Part shown: positions 47,401-56,905 of the stretch, in pieces
Position numbering within the stretch: the first letter of the stretch is position 1
Layout of the letters: each line of letters starts with the position of its first letter
From: Lactuca virosa
Lineage: Eukaryota > Streptophyta > Magnoliopsida > Asterales > Asteraceae
Assembly (NCBI GenBank): GCA_928212115.1
Contig: CAKMRJ010001112.1
Coordinates: 411,011,873 to 411,075,872 of the forward strand
DNA length: 64,000 nucleotides
Direction: 5' to 3'
Program-made: the position numbers and the translations under genes
Notes under the pieces: generated by a model
Seen by the model: the letters and a program-made list of their open reading frames with translations, nothing else
Told to the model about the DNA's origin: nothing
Databases searched by the model: none

Positions 47401-48150
47401 TCTCAAATCCTCGAAATTCTTCACATATCCGTTACTTTAATCTTTATTATAATGTCTAAATGTCAATCGGGTTATATAACTAATATTTCTTATTAAAAAT
47501 GACATTTAGTCATTGTTGTTCAAAATTTTCAAAATTTCAAATATTACACCAAACTTTAAAATTTTAATTTGAAAAAAAATATTTTCTTAGGATATATAAC
47601 TTTTTGAATGTAGTATTTATATTCTAAAAAATAAGTAAATAAAAATAAAATAATGTCGTATTTATTAATTTTGTTAGGATATAAATAATATTCATAAATT
47701 CTAATACAATTACGGATCTCCGTCTAGGTGTCGATTAGTCGTTTGACCTTAGTCGACCGCTTAGACCGATTAATGGACTCCTTCTTGTCGTTGATTTATC
47801 AGTTACCCATCTGTTATGACAAAATAACACAAATCATAATTATACTGAAAAAATGAAGATTTAAGCGTATTTAAATAAAATATATTCATTTATATAAAAA
47901 CAAACAATGTACATTTTTTTTATTGAAACTAATTAATGTGAGATCATTTGGTTTCTTCTAATACCGTTACAGGGAGCGATAATACATTTACATACTTTTA
48001 TCGCATATTAGTGGTCTTACATGTTTTGAAGATCTTTACACTGTAAACAATGTAAAACACTCAACTATTTGTACAAAAAACCTAATTGCCTCTAGGAACT
48101 AATTTCTAAAAAGTTATCCGCACCTGTCGCTTGGTGCGGGTAAACGGCTA

Positions 48151-48151
<1 letters not shown>
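44496..48151. other. AT-rich spacer, no recognised gene
   Basis: Open frames of 74 to 117 codons occur at 44542-44766 (with one hydrophobic segment), 45066-45365 and 46795-47148. None has a domain I can name, and their codon content looks like AT-rich background. A (TTA)n run sits at 46815-46841. I cannot exclude exons of the host frame at 22110/44292, but I see no convincing splice chain. Confidence 0.4.

Positions 48152-48222
<71 letters not shown>
48152..48222. repeat. (GT)n(AT)n microsatellite
   Basis: GT repeat followed by a long TA repeat that runs up to the inverted-repeat end at 48223. Confidence 0.95.
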
Positions 48223-48224
<2 letters not shown>

Positions 48225-48419
48225 TTGAGATCGGTTGAGAATTCAAAGTTTCCCGACAACCCGAAAACTAAAAGTGGAGCGTTGGATCAAAAGTAATTTG
48301 TTAAGGATATGATCGTCATCTTACCAATCTCATTTAATGTTTAATTTTTTTGTGTTATTTAATATATTAATATAAATGTCTAAAAATTAACAAAATAACT
48401 CAAAAATTCGGATTTACTT

Positions 48420-48760
48420 TTTAAAAAAAAAAAAAATTCGATTTTTTTAAAAAATGGATATTTTTTAATTTTTTCAAAAAACATGAATTTTTCAAAAAAA
48501 AATGAAAAAAGATTATTTTTTAAAAAACTGCATATTTTTTTCAAAAAAAACTACATTTTAAAAAAAACTGAATGTTTTTTTAATAAAACTGCATTTTTTT
48601 TTAAAAAACTGCATTTTTTCTAGAAAAAAAACTGTATTTTTTTTCAAAAAAACTGCATTTTTTTCTTTAGAAAAACTGCATTTTTTTCAAAAAAAAAAAA
48701 AACTACGATTTTTATAAAAAAGTGCAATTTTTTTAACAAAAAAATCAACGTTTTAGGTGC
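48420..48760. repeat. Degenerate A/T array with AACTGCATTTTTT units
   Basis: About ten imperfect copies of an AAAAAACTGCATTTTTT-like unit, each itself nearly palindromic. A similar word mix is found in the MITE at 53040-53180. Confidence 0.75.
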
Positions 48761-49059
48761 ATATATGCATATTTTTTCAAATGCATATATGCATATTTCT
48801 TATACTATAATATTCGTAAGTAAATTATAAAAAATTTCATTTTTATTAATCAATCTATAAACATAATATAAATATTTTATTCGATACAAAATAAAATATA
48901 AAAAAACTACAAAGATTCATAGTGTTATCATTTCTTCATATCAAGATTTCCATATTTTCTTCAATTTATCACTTTTCACCTCTTCAATATTTTCAAAAAA
49001 TTCTTCAAAATCTACAAGAAAATAAAAAAAAATTGATTAATGCAAGAACACGCACATGT

Positions 49060-50035
49060 ATATATCATGTAAGATTCACATGTGATTATATAATGTGATA
49101 TTCACATGTGATTGTATCTTTTAAGATTTAAATGTAAAATTCACAAGAAAATTTTAAAAAATAATTAACGAAGAACACTTACACAAAATGCATGTGTGCA
49201 TATGGAGGTAATTCATATGTGATTTACATGTGAATCACATGTAGTTCACTTGTGATTTACATGTGAATCACATGTAATTGATATGTGATTCACTTGTGAT
49301 TTACATGTGAATTACATATGATTAATATGTGAATTACATGTGATTTACATGTGAATCACATATAATTCATATGTGATTAACTTGTGAATCACATGTAATT
49401 CATAGGTAATTCACTTGTAATTTACAAGTGAATCACAAATTAATCATGTGTGAATCACATGTGAATCACATGTAATTCATATGTGATTTACACGTGAATC
49501 ACATGTAATTCATATGTGATTCACTTGTGATTTACACGTGAATCATATGTAATTCATATTTACATGTGAATCACAAGTGAATCATATATGAATTACATGT
49601 GATTAAAATGTGAGTCACATGTGAATTACATGTTATTTACATGTGAATCACATGTAATTGATATGTGATTCACTTGTGATTTACATGTGAATTACATGTG
49701 ATTAATATGTGAATTACATGTGATTTACATGTGAATCACATATAATTCATATGTGATTAACTTGTGAATCACATGTAATTCATAGGTAATTCACTTGTAA
49801 TTTACATGTGAATCACAAATTAATCATATGTGAATTACATGTGAATCACATGTAATTCATATGTGATTTACACGTGAATCACATGTAATTCATATGTGAT
49901 TCACTTGTGATTTACACGTGAATCACATGTAATTCATATTTACATGTGAATCACAAGTGAATCATATATGAATTACATGTGATTAAAATGTGAGTCACAT
50001 GTGAATCATATGCGAATTACATGTTATTTACATTT
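49060..50035. repeat. Palindromic CACATGTGA satellite with 380-bp higher-order unit
   Basis: Dozens of short units built from ATTCACATGTGAATCAC and TTACATGTGAATTACATG variants. A higher-order copy is visible: the segment from 49276 (AATTGATATGTGATTCACTTG) recurs from 49656, a shift of 380 bases, with only scattered changes through ~50010. Confidence 0.9.
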
Positions 50036-50206
50036 GAGATTTATGAACTTTCTAGAAAAGCTATTATTTAAAATCTCAAGTGGCTTTCATGGAAAAGTCA
50101 ACAAATGACTAGATGGTTTCTTTTTTTTTTTTTTTTTTTTTTTTGGAATGAAGAGGGAAAATATAAGGGGTTTTGTAGCAATTTGATATGATGGTGTAGG
50201 GTATAC

Positions 50207-50303
50207 CTGTGAATCCTGATATAAGTGTAGGTATTTCAAGGATTCCTTGTAAAATCCACAGTGATAAAGGAGAGCACCATAATCTGTAGTTCCATACAAT
50301 CAG
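50207..50303 (-). pseudogene. Isolated exon-like fragment, TPR-type
   Basis: Minus strand, between an AG acceptor (50304-50305) and a GT donor (50205-50206). It reads YGTTDYGALLYHCG then FYKESLKYLHLYQD, a helical repeat of TPR style. It does not belong to GPI8 or COI1, and its frame does not join the GPI8 exons. I do not recognise the parent gene. A long T run lies just beyond it (50120-50144). Confidence 0.5.
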
Positions 50304-50558
50304 CTTCAAGAATAATATGCCGCTAACATGTTGTTCAAGAAAAAAAAACAAATCACACTATTATAAATGACATGTATCAAACTACAGATGAAAGTAATAC
50401 AACATATCCATAGAAACCAATATACCACAGGGACTACTTTTGTAATTTAGTCTAGAAAGAAACAGTGGTATGAATGCCTAGACCTTAAAAAACAGAAATT
50501 CCCTTTTTAGGAAGGGTGAAATGTGATGAAAAATGGCATATATCTACAAGTGACATAC

Positions 50559-51717
50559 CTTCTCCAATTCTTGTTGGTATAAATCTGTTCGATAATATGC
50601 AGTTGACAGCAGTAAATTTGGATTAAATGAGCCAAACAGACTGCAAAACAACAAAGAAAAATGAAGTCAAATAGGGCGAGAAAACTTTAACAGGTTTTTC
50701 AAAATGCAACATTTTTTTTATACTTGATTAATGATGCATTGTCATACATGTTGACCCTCTCAAAGAAAGCTAACGTATAAAATGTGAATCGATCCACAAC
50801 AGAGACACCAACCTATATGTATCACAATAATCTCTACAGAATTAGCAAGAGAAGCAAAAGAAATCGTGGAGTATTCTTGTATATCAAATTACAAATTTTT
50901 GAAGTTGATAGAATCCAGATAATACCCACATCAGAATCTAAGTGATGTGAATATAAGTTTTCCCCTTTCATGCTACTCCCAATAGCCAAAACACCAGGTG
51001 AATGGAGCTGAAAATAAAGAAAATATCCACACTGTTTTAGAATTCTCAATAAATTTATGTTTTCATTATTTTAATGCTTTAGGTAAGAAAAGGATCCAGA
51101 CCTGGGAAAAGAGGGTAGCAGCTTGACATGTATCTACCATAATCAACAGTTCCTTGAACCTAAAACCATGAACACATAAGAGAACAAGTAAGTCATAATT
51201 CCACAACCAATGACAGATGAGATAGCATTAAAAATGGGTTCCGACCTACGCTTTTCTTTCATCTGTTTGACTGCATCAGCCAAATCATGACTCTGAAGTT
51301 CATCAGAGTCTTGAAATTTCAGAAACTCATCTCCTCTATGTCCTGTCATGTATAGCAGTATATGGCTTCCTTCATCACTCAAAAGACGTTTGGATCTTGG
51401 AACAACATTTTCATGGCGACCTGTTAAAACTCTCAAAAAGTTCTCAACTGTCACTTCATAGCCTCGATAGTCTACCTGACATAACAGTGTACTAAAATCA
51501 GCACATCTTCTCTAAAAACAGCTATGTAAATAAGTAAAGGGATGTAGAAATTAATTGGACACAAAAATTGACCTCAACATTATCTCCATACAAGTTAAGC
51601 CTATGGTTTTCATTGTTGAAAACTTGTGCAGGGTATTTGTTTCGGGAATTGCAAGCCATGTCATCTGCTAACATAAGAATGATCCTCTCATCAGGTATCC
51701 CTAATCGTTTCACAGTC
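50559..51717 (-). pseudogene. GPI-anchor transamidase (GPI8/PIG-K-like) fragment, six exons
   Basis: Minus-strand exons 51717-51573, 51475-51246, 51159-51102, 51007-50930, 50812-50724 and 50640-50559, each bounded by AG and GT. Joined, they keep one frame of about 227 codons with no stop. Family landmarks in order: RLGIPDERIILMLADDMACN, HRLNLYGDNVE, LLYMTGH, LMVDTC (the catalytic Cys; the two words come from adjacent exons), SPGVLAIGSS, VVDRFTFYTLAFFER and STAYYRTDLYQ. GPI8 is the C13-type cysteine protease that cleaves and attaches GPI anchors in the ER. Missing are the N-terminal signal region and the C-terminal luminal/membrane part. The Gly after the catalytic His is Arg (GHRGDEF). It is captured or duplicated rather than a complete gene; expression is unknown. 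Confidence 0.85.
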
Positions 51718-51756
51718 CTAAACAAGAAGATTAAGAGAAAGAATGACATACAATTG

Positions 51757-52360
51757 TCAATAGAGCGTAAAGAAGATCGAGTTTTGTTAATCGGGAAGCG
51801 AATGGGATGATTACTGGGATTTTGGGTTGGCTCATGTAATTCAACGCCATGGAAGTTAAAAGAGGAGGGAAATTCAGTCCGGCGTAGTTTTCAGGTTGAT
51901 CGCTGAAAGCGCCATCGCCGAATTCTTGTAATTTCACTGTATGTTTGAAGAAATCGGAAAGGTCTGTGAGGTCGCATTCGCATTTTCACTGATAGTAACG
52001 ATTCGCTGCAGTTTTTTGCGAAGAGTTCTAGATCTTTGAAATCGAACTTAACCAGATCTGTCATGTAGAAGTTTAACGATTCCATGGCTGTGTTACGCAA
52101 AGCTAGCTCATGTAACCATTCGCCGTCCTTTTCGACGATTAAGCTCTATTGTAGATACAGAATTCTCAAATTGTTACACCGCTTACCGATTTGGAGTAAT
52201 CCGTCTGTTGAAAACCCTGAGCACAAATCAAGTTTCAAAACCCTAAGTTATTGACCACGGGTTCGGGTTAATAAATCGATATCGGAATCACGAACAATCA
52301 TTCGCCGGAAATGGATAGATTTCAAGGAATTCAATGAACTCGAGATTTCTCTAACGACCT
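51757..52360 (-). pseudogene. COI1-like F-box/LRR fragment
   Basis: Minus strand from about 52360 to 51757 reads the LRR part of a coronatine-insensitive-1 (jasmonate co-receptor) protein: LNSLKSIHFRRMIV, LKLDLCSGFSTDGLLQIGKR, EKDGEWLHELAL, LNFYMTDL, LELFAKNC, then QPENYAGLNFPPLL and IPFASRLTKLDLLYALLT. An in-frame TAA near 52248 and a TAG near 52152 occur, and a frameshift near 51985 splits the tail. No F-box and no C-terminal LRRs are present. It stops abruptly 40 bases before the first GPI8 exon, so the two fragments abut inside what was an intron. Confidence 0.78.
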
Positions 52361-52560
52361 AATGATTCATTGTAGATGATCGATTCCACTCCAACTGGAC
52401 ATTCGATAGGACTATCTTCTCCAAATCGACAAGCCAAGGAAGATTCAATGAACTCGAGATTTTCTTAACGACCTAATGCTTCATTGTAGATGATCGATTC
52501 CTCCAACTGGACATTCGATAGGACTATCTTCTCCAAATCGACAAGTCAAGATGATTCCGA
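52332..52560. repeat. ~113-bp tandem duplication at the COI1 fragment edge
   Basis: Text from CAATGAACTCGAGAT (52332) through CTCCAAATCGACAAG recurs from 52444, with a few changes. The unit includes the first codons of the COI1-like stretch, so it arose after or during capture. Confidence 0.8.
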
Positions 52561-52884
52561 TGAAAACGACCGACCTAATGCTTCATTGTAGATGTTCCGA
52601 TGAACTATACTCACATCCTGTCACACTTCGACGACGATTTCAAGATTTGAGATCGGAGGTGTGATGAAGGGTAGAGAGAGAGAGGATCGAGAGAGAGAGA
52701 GATAGGAGTTGACGTGATTAAATGTCACTGATTTATTTTAATAAGATACCCCCGCCCCCATTTTATGGTTTCAGTATGTTATGAAAGTGCCACGAAGCAT
52801 CCGAACCCTCTATTATTTAATCTAATGGTTATTATTTAGTTCTCGGGTTCTCGGGGGAAACTTTGAGTTCTCAAATGATCCTTC

Positions 52885-52975
52885 CTCTCTCTCTCTCGTT
52901 CTCTCTCTCTCTCTCTCTTTATATATATAATATATATATATAGATATATAAATATATATAGATTATATATATATA
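52885..52975. repeat. (CT)n and (TA)n microsatellites
   Basis: CT run 52886-52918 followed by irregular TA repeats up to the next inverted-repeat element. Confidence 0.9.
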
Positions 52976-53280
52976 TGTTTAGGTTCTATGGAAAACAAAA
53001 ACCCTAAAAATCAAAAAAATCATAAAAAAAAATATTTAGAGATCACAACCCTTTTTTTTGCTTTTTTTATAAAAAATCGCAGCTTTTTATTAAAATTCGC
53101 TGAAAAAAAAAAATAAAAAAAAAAGTTTTTTTTTTTTTAAATTTTTTTCAGCGAATTTCTTTAAAAACCTGCGATTTTTTATAAAAAAGTCAAAAAAAAA
53201 AAGTTATGTGATTTCTAGGTATTTTTTATGCAGTTTTAGGGTTTTTTTAGGGTTTTTTTTGTTCCAAATAACCCTTCCAT
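52976..53280. mobile_element. Foldback MITE between TA repeats
   Basis: The left arm GGTTCTATGGAAAACAAAAA then CCCTAAAAATC is matched in reverse complement on the right (GGTTATTTGGAACAAAAAAA then CCCTAAAAA). The arms extend inward through AT-rich text, making a ~300-bp hairpin. (TA)n lies on both outer sides (to 52975 and from 53279), as with the unit at 48223-52884. Confidence 0.65.
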
Positions 53281-53313
53281 ATATATTATATATATATAAT
53301 ATATATATATATA

Positions 53314-53353
<40 letters not shown>

Positions 53354-53576
53354 GCGTATGCACTATGCAATATAACCTTTTATAATTTAATACACAATTT
53401 AGCAGTTATCGATAAAATTGAGTTTGAGACATTTTTCGAAGTTTCTTTTAGATCGTTCTTAGATTTTTTGCATGGTCGAGGTGATCCATATTTCTTTTTT
53501 TCTTTTCATGGACCATAACGCATTTGCAAATACAATGCATCCACCACCACCTCCACACAACCCTAGAGTACTACTC

Positions 53577-53617
<41 letters not shown>

Positions 53618-53743
53618 TATATATATATCTATATATATCTATATTATATATACGTACGTGTAGGGTCACTGTCATATCCACCTTCAAAACTCTGAACACA
53701 ATTTCCATCTTCAAATATTTCCATCTTCAAATTTCTCTGTGAA
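53281..53743. other. Upstream region of the gene at 53744
   Basis: Two TA-rich microsatellites (53281-53350, 53580-53655) and unique sequence between. The last ~70 bases before the ATG are CA/CT-rich with a duplicated TTTCCATCTTCAAA (53701 and 53718), consistent with a 5' UTR. I could not tell a TATA box from the TA repeats. Confidence 0.5.
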
Positions 53744-54670
53744 ATGGAAAATCCCACAGTTCTTTCCACGAGCAGCATTGGAAGAAGAAGCAGTGAAACT
53801 AATTCGCCGGAATTCGAGTTTTGGATGGTCAGAAACCCCTCTTGTCCCCAAACCTTCCTTCATTCTGCCGACGAATTGTTTTCTGGCGGTGTTCTTGTTC
53901 CTCTTAAGTTACTCAATGCCCGCAACTCCGACGAACCTCCTGATAAAGACGCATCCCTTGACTCTGTCAGTATAGCCACCGTCGTTAACACCGTTTCTGG
54001 ACCTGCGTCCGAGTCGACATCGATGTTAACAGCGTCGAAACGATGGAAAGACATTTTCAAGAAAAACCCAGAGAATAAAGAGAAAGATAAGAAAAAGAAA
54101 GGTGTTTCCGGCTTCGGAGGTGGTGGCGGGATGAGCATGGCGGAGCTGAATATAAATCTATGGCCTTTTTCAAGGAGTAAATCAGCTGGGAACGGCGGGA
54201 ATAGGCCACGGCCACGGCCACCAATCGCTGGCACCCGGAAAGTCAGTAGTGCGCCGTGCTCGAGGAGCAACTCCGCCGGAGAGTCGAAGTCTAGGAAGTG
54301 GCCAAACAGCCCAATCCGTGGTGGGGTTCATGTAGGTAGGAGCAGCCCAGTTTGGCAATTTAACAGAGTCGGATCTGGTCGGAGTTTACACGACAACGTG
54401 GTCAGGAATGCTGCTGAGAAGGTTGTTCTCAAAAAGGAAAAACCCGACACTCGTCGGAGCAAAAAATCTACAACCGGCGGAGATGCGACGGCTGCCGTGT
54501 CCGGCGTCGGAGGAAAGGGTATGGTGTTGAATCTTAACGTCCAGACATGTATCGGTTACCGCCACCATTTCAGTTGTCGCAGCGACGAAATTCAAGTAGA
54601 AAAAACTCTGCGATTTGCTGGGGGAAACACCGGTATTGACACGCGCCGCCGTCGTTCAACCCGACGGTGA
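53744..54670 (+). CDS. Plant-specific basic Ser-rich protein of unknown function
   Basis: Single open frame of 308 codons from ATG 53744 to TGA 54668-54670, with GC content and codon use well above the AT-rich surroundings. Residues 23-55 hold a conserved-looking core, EFEFWMVRNPSCPQ then SADELFSGGVLVPL; the FEF...SADELF pattern recalls plant MAKR/BKI1-like and DUF1645-like proteins. Residues 99-119 are strongly basic (KRWKDIFKKNPENKEKDKKK), as in membrane-binding or nuclear-localising patches. RSKSAG (144-149) and RSNSAGESK (174-182) are Ser/Arg motifs of phosphosite type. GRSSPVWQFNR lies near 198-208 and MVLNLNVQTCIGYRHHFSCR near the C-terminus. There is no signal peptide or membrane segment. 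The family link is tentative, and the last ~20 residues may be altered by a late frameshift. It looks like a functional gene. Confidence 0.8.
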   Translation: MENPTVLSTSSIGRRSSETNSPEFEFWMVRNPSCPQTFLHSADELFSGGVLVPLKLLNARNSDEPPDKDASLDSVSIATVVNTVSGPASESTSMLTASKRWKDIFKKNPENKEKDKKKKGVSGFGGGGGMSMAELNINLWPFSRSKSAGNGGNRPRPRPPIAGTRKVSSAPCSRSNSAGESKSRKWPNSPIRGGVHVGRSSPVWQFNRVGSGRSLHDNVVRNAAEKVVLKKEKPDTRRSKKSTTGGDATAAVSGVGGKGMVLNLNVQTCIGYRHHFSCRSDEIQVEKTLRFAGGNTGIDTRRRRSTRR

Positions 54671-54889
54671 AGGTCTACGTGGCACTAATATGTTCAATTT
54701 GAGAAACCTCTTCGCCAAAAAAGTTTATTAAAATTTTTTTTACGGAACAATATTTTGTCGTTAAAATATTAATTTTGGAATATAATAGATATGGTAAATA
54801 ATATTTAAAATATATTTCTTCTTTGAGGAGATGTATTTTTGATAGTATTTATTACGTGACATTTGTATTATTTGATTTATTTAAAGATA
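54671..54889 (+). other. Likely 3' region of the 53744 gene
   Basis: AT-rich sequence after the stop. It presumably contains the polyadenylation site but shows no sharp signal that I can single out. Confidence 0.4.
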
Positions 54890-55613
54890 TGTAAAATATT
54901 GATGTGTTGGTGCTTTTGTGCACACTAGTCAATTAAATGATGTACAAGTACTTTGTGATACAAGGTATTTTAGCATTGCCATATTTGTGTTTGATCTTTA
55001 TCTTAGAGGATGCGGTATGGGCCAAAAACGAGAAGCAACCGGGTGATGTGGCACCCTCAACGGCGTCGTGACGGGGAACACCACCCCCTATGTGTTATGG
55101 TACATCTCGTTGGTGTCATGACATTTTGCAACGGGAGAATTGGCCAATAGCATCATTTTTCTTTGCCTCTCTCTCTTTCTCTCTCTACTCTCATAACATG
55201 TCATAACAAGGAACACCATTTCCTACATGGTGTTGAAGTGGTGTTATAACATTGACCCACACCCAATGCTCTTATGCTTGTTTTGTGTTTTTATATGAAA
55301 CTTTCGAATTTATTTGCTTAGTAAGGTTTAATACTAGGCAATTAAATCATGTACATCAAAGTACTATTGTGATGCAAGGTATTTTACCGTTGTAATATTT
55401 ATGTTTCATCTTCATCTTATGTTTGTTTGGTGTTTTTTAGGTGAAACTTCGGAATTTATTTGTCTAGTAATGTTTAATTCTAGTCAATTGAATGATGTAC
55501 ATCAAAGTACTTTTGTGATGCAAGGTATTTTACCATTGTCATATTTATGCAAGGTACTTGTGTGGTGTTTTTATATGAAACGTGGGAATTTATTTGTTTA
55601 GTAAGGTTTAATA
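54890..55613. repeat. ~145-bp tandem repeat, about 3.5 copies
   Basis: The words AATTAAATGATGTACA.C, GTGATGCAAGGTATTTTA and GGAATTTATTTG.TTAGTAA recur in the same order. The block ATTAAATGATGTAC starts at 54932, 55341 and 55487. The last two are 146 apart. The first pair is 409 apart, which becomes ~140 once the MITE at 55006-55271 is removed. Confidence 0.85.
55006..55271. mobile_element. Tourist-like MITE, 266 bp
   Basis: Ends GAGGATGCGGTATGGGCC and, on the other strand, GAGCATTGGGTGTGGGTC (13 of 18 agree). It is flanked by TTA on both sides (55003-55005, 55272-55274). It lies inside one unit of the tandem repeat. Confidence 0.75.
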
Positions 55614-56905
55614 AAATGAGAGAATCAGCAAGGAAGAGAGAGCTGAAGTTTAACTGTATTTCTTGATATATAATACGTTTACAGTGGTTATAGATAATGT
55701 TATTATCATTATCTAGGTCAACTTCAACACCTTTTTTGTTAATAATATGACCTAAATTTGAAGTTCTCAAATCCAAAAATCACATCTTGAAAATTTTCTT
55801 TAATGTTTTTTTTCTTCAAAGTACTTTTAGTACTTCCCTTAGACGTTTTCCATGCTCTTATTTGGTCTTGGAGTAAATAAGGTAAGAATGTCATCTATAA
55901 AGACAATTACGGACCCATTGAGGAAATGTCTACAAACAAATTTACTTTGTTAAGTCTTAATCATCAATCATCAATACCCTAATAAATGAAAATGCTTTTG
56001 CGGTTTCTCATTTTCTCAAGATTTTTTTCACATGTCATTGTGTAAGATTTTTGAATTACTTAATTCCACATGTCATTATGTGGTATTTTCATTTTTTTGT
56101 TAATCAAAAATTAATCAGTTCCACTAATTAAAACCTCTATTATTATATATGTAAAATATTTATTATATTAAATGTGTAGATCAACACTATAATTAATAAA
56201 ACATTTATTATTTAAAGTATGTATATTTTTCTCCATAAAATGAATATCATAATAAATAGTTTGTTTTTTCTATCACTAAAAATATTTATATGATTTTTTT
56301 GTTACATAATTACAATAATGAAATATTATAAAACAATATTGTCAAAATTCAGATATAATAAAATATATTTTGTTAAACTTTGAAATTAAGTAGGCATTAA
56401 AAATACTTAATGTTTACACCCTGATATAAAACTTTTATTTTTAATAATTTGTATAGTACATAGGTCTCACACCTAGTAATTCATATACATATGCATGGAT
56501 CCATATTTTTTTTCATAAGTAAAATTGTTGTTCCTCAAGGCAAAGAACTCAGTCTAATAAAACCTTTATCAAATAATTCATGAAGTTGTGATATTAACTC
56601 ATTTATTTTCATTGGTTCTAAATGATAAGGTGTCTTTGCTATCAATATGGTTCCTAGTAGTATGTCAATCCGAAACTTAGAAAGATCATCATGAAAGTTC
56701 AGAATATTCTCATACAATGTCAATACTATCAAATAATTTATTTCCCCAATTTGTGTAAATTACATAAGCTAAATATGAATGACAACCTTTATCAGGGTGA
56801 TGATACCCAAGTTTATCCTCTTCTTTTCCCTATAGATGGCAATCGACTCTCCTTTCGAAGTTTTAACTCTTACCATCTTCTCCCTACAAACGATTATGCA
56901 TGATT
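55480..56905 (-). pseudogene. Old Gypsy pol remnant
   Basis: Minus strand. REKMVRVKTSKGES near 56885, FRIDILLGTILIAKTPYHLE and LHELFDKGFIRLSSLP (56540-56640) are the start of a Gypsy RT. A ~600-base gap with no RT text follows. Then GSVIVFIDDIL (the catalytic FIDD, near 55900) and NLGHIINKKGVEVD (near 55730-55760) appear. Heavily decayed, with no LTRs found around it. Confidence 0.75.

Larger units (their letters stand above)
48223..52884 (-). mobile_element. Inverted-repeat-ended unit carrying host gene fragments (Pack-type)
   Basis: The left end reads GATCGGTTGAGAATTCAAAG followed by TTTCCCGACAACCCGAAAAC. The right end, reverse-complemented, reads GATCATTTGAGAACTCAAAG followed by TTTCCCCCGAGAACCCGAGA. 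The terminal ~50 bases are thus inverted copies at ~75-80% by eye. TA microsatellite lies outside both ends (plus a CT run on the right), so no target duplication can be read. Inside, left to right, are: AT-rich reiterations, a CACATGTGA palindrome satellite, a TPR-like exon, six GPI8-like exons, a COI1-like fragment and a ~113-bp tandem duplication. All gene parts are on the minus strand. There is no transposase. The superfamily is uncertain; a Pack-MULE or another TIR element is the simplest reading. Confidence 0.6.

Noticed and set aside
49060..50035. CRISPR-like array
   Set aside because: Repeats are short, palindromic and variable with no constant repeat plus unique spacers, and the DNA is plant nuclear.
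51718..51757. Functional intron joining COI1 and GPI8 fragments
   Set aside because: GT and AG are there but the length (34-40 bases) is below normal plant introns, and the COI1 frame carries stops upstream.
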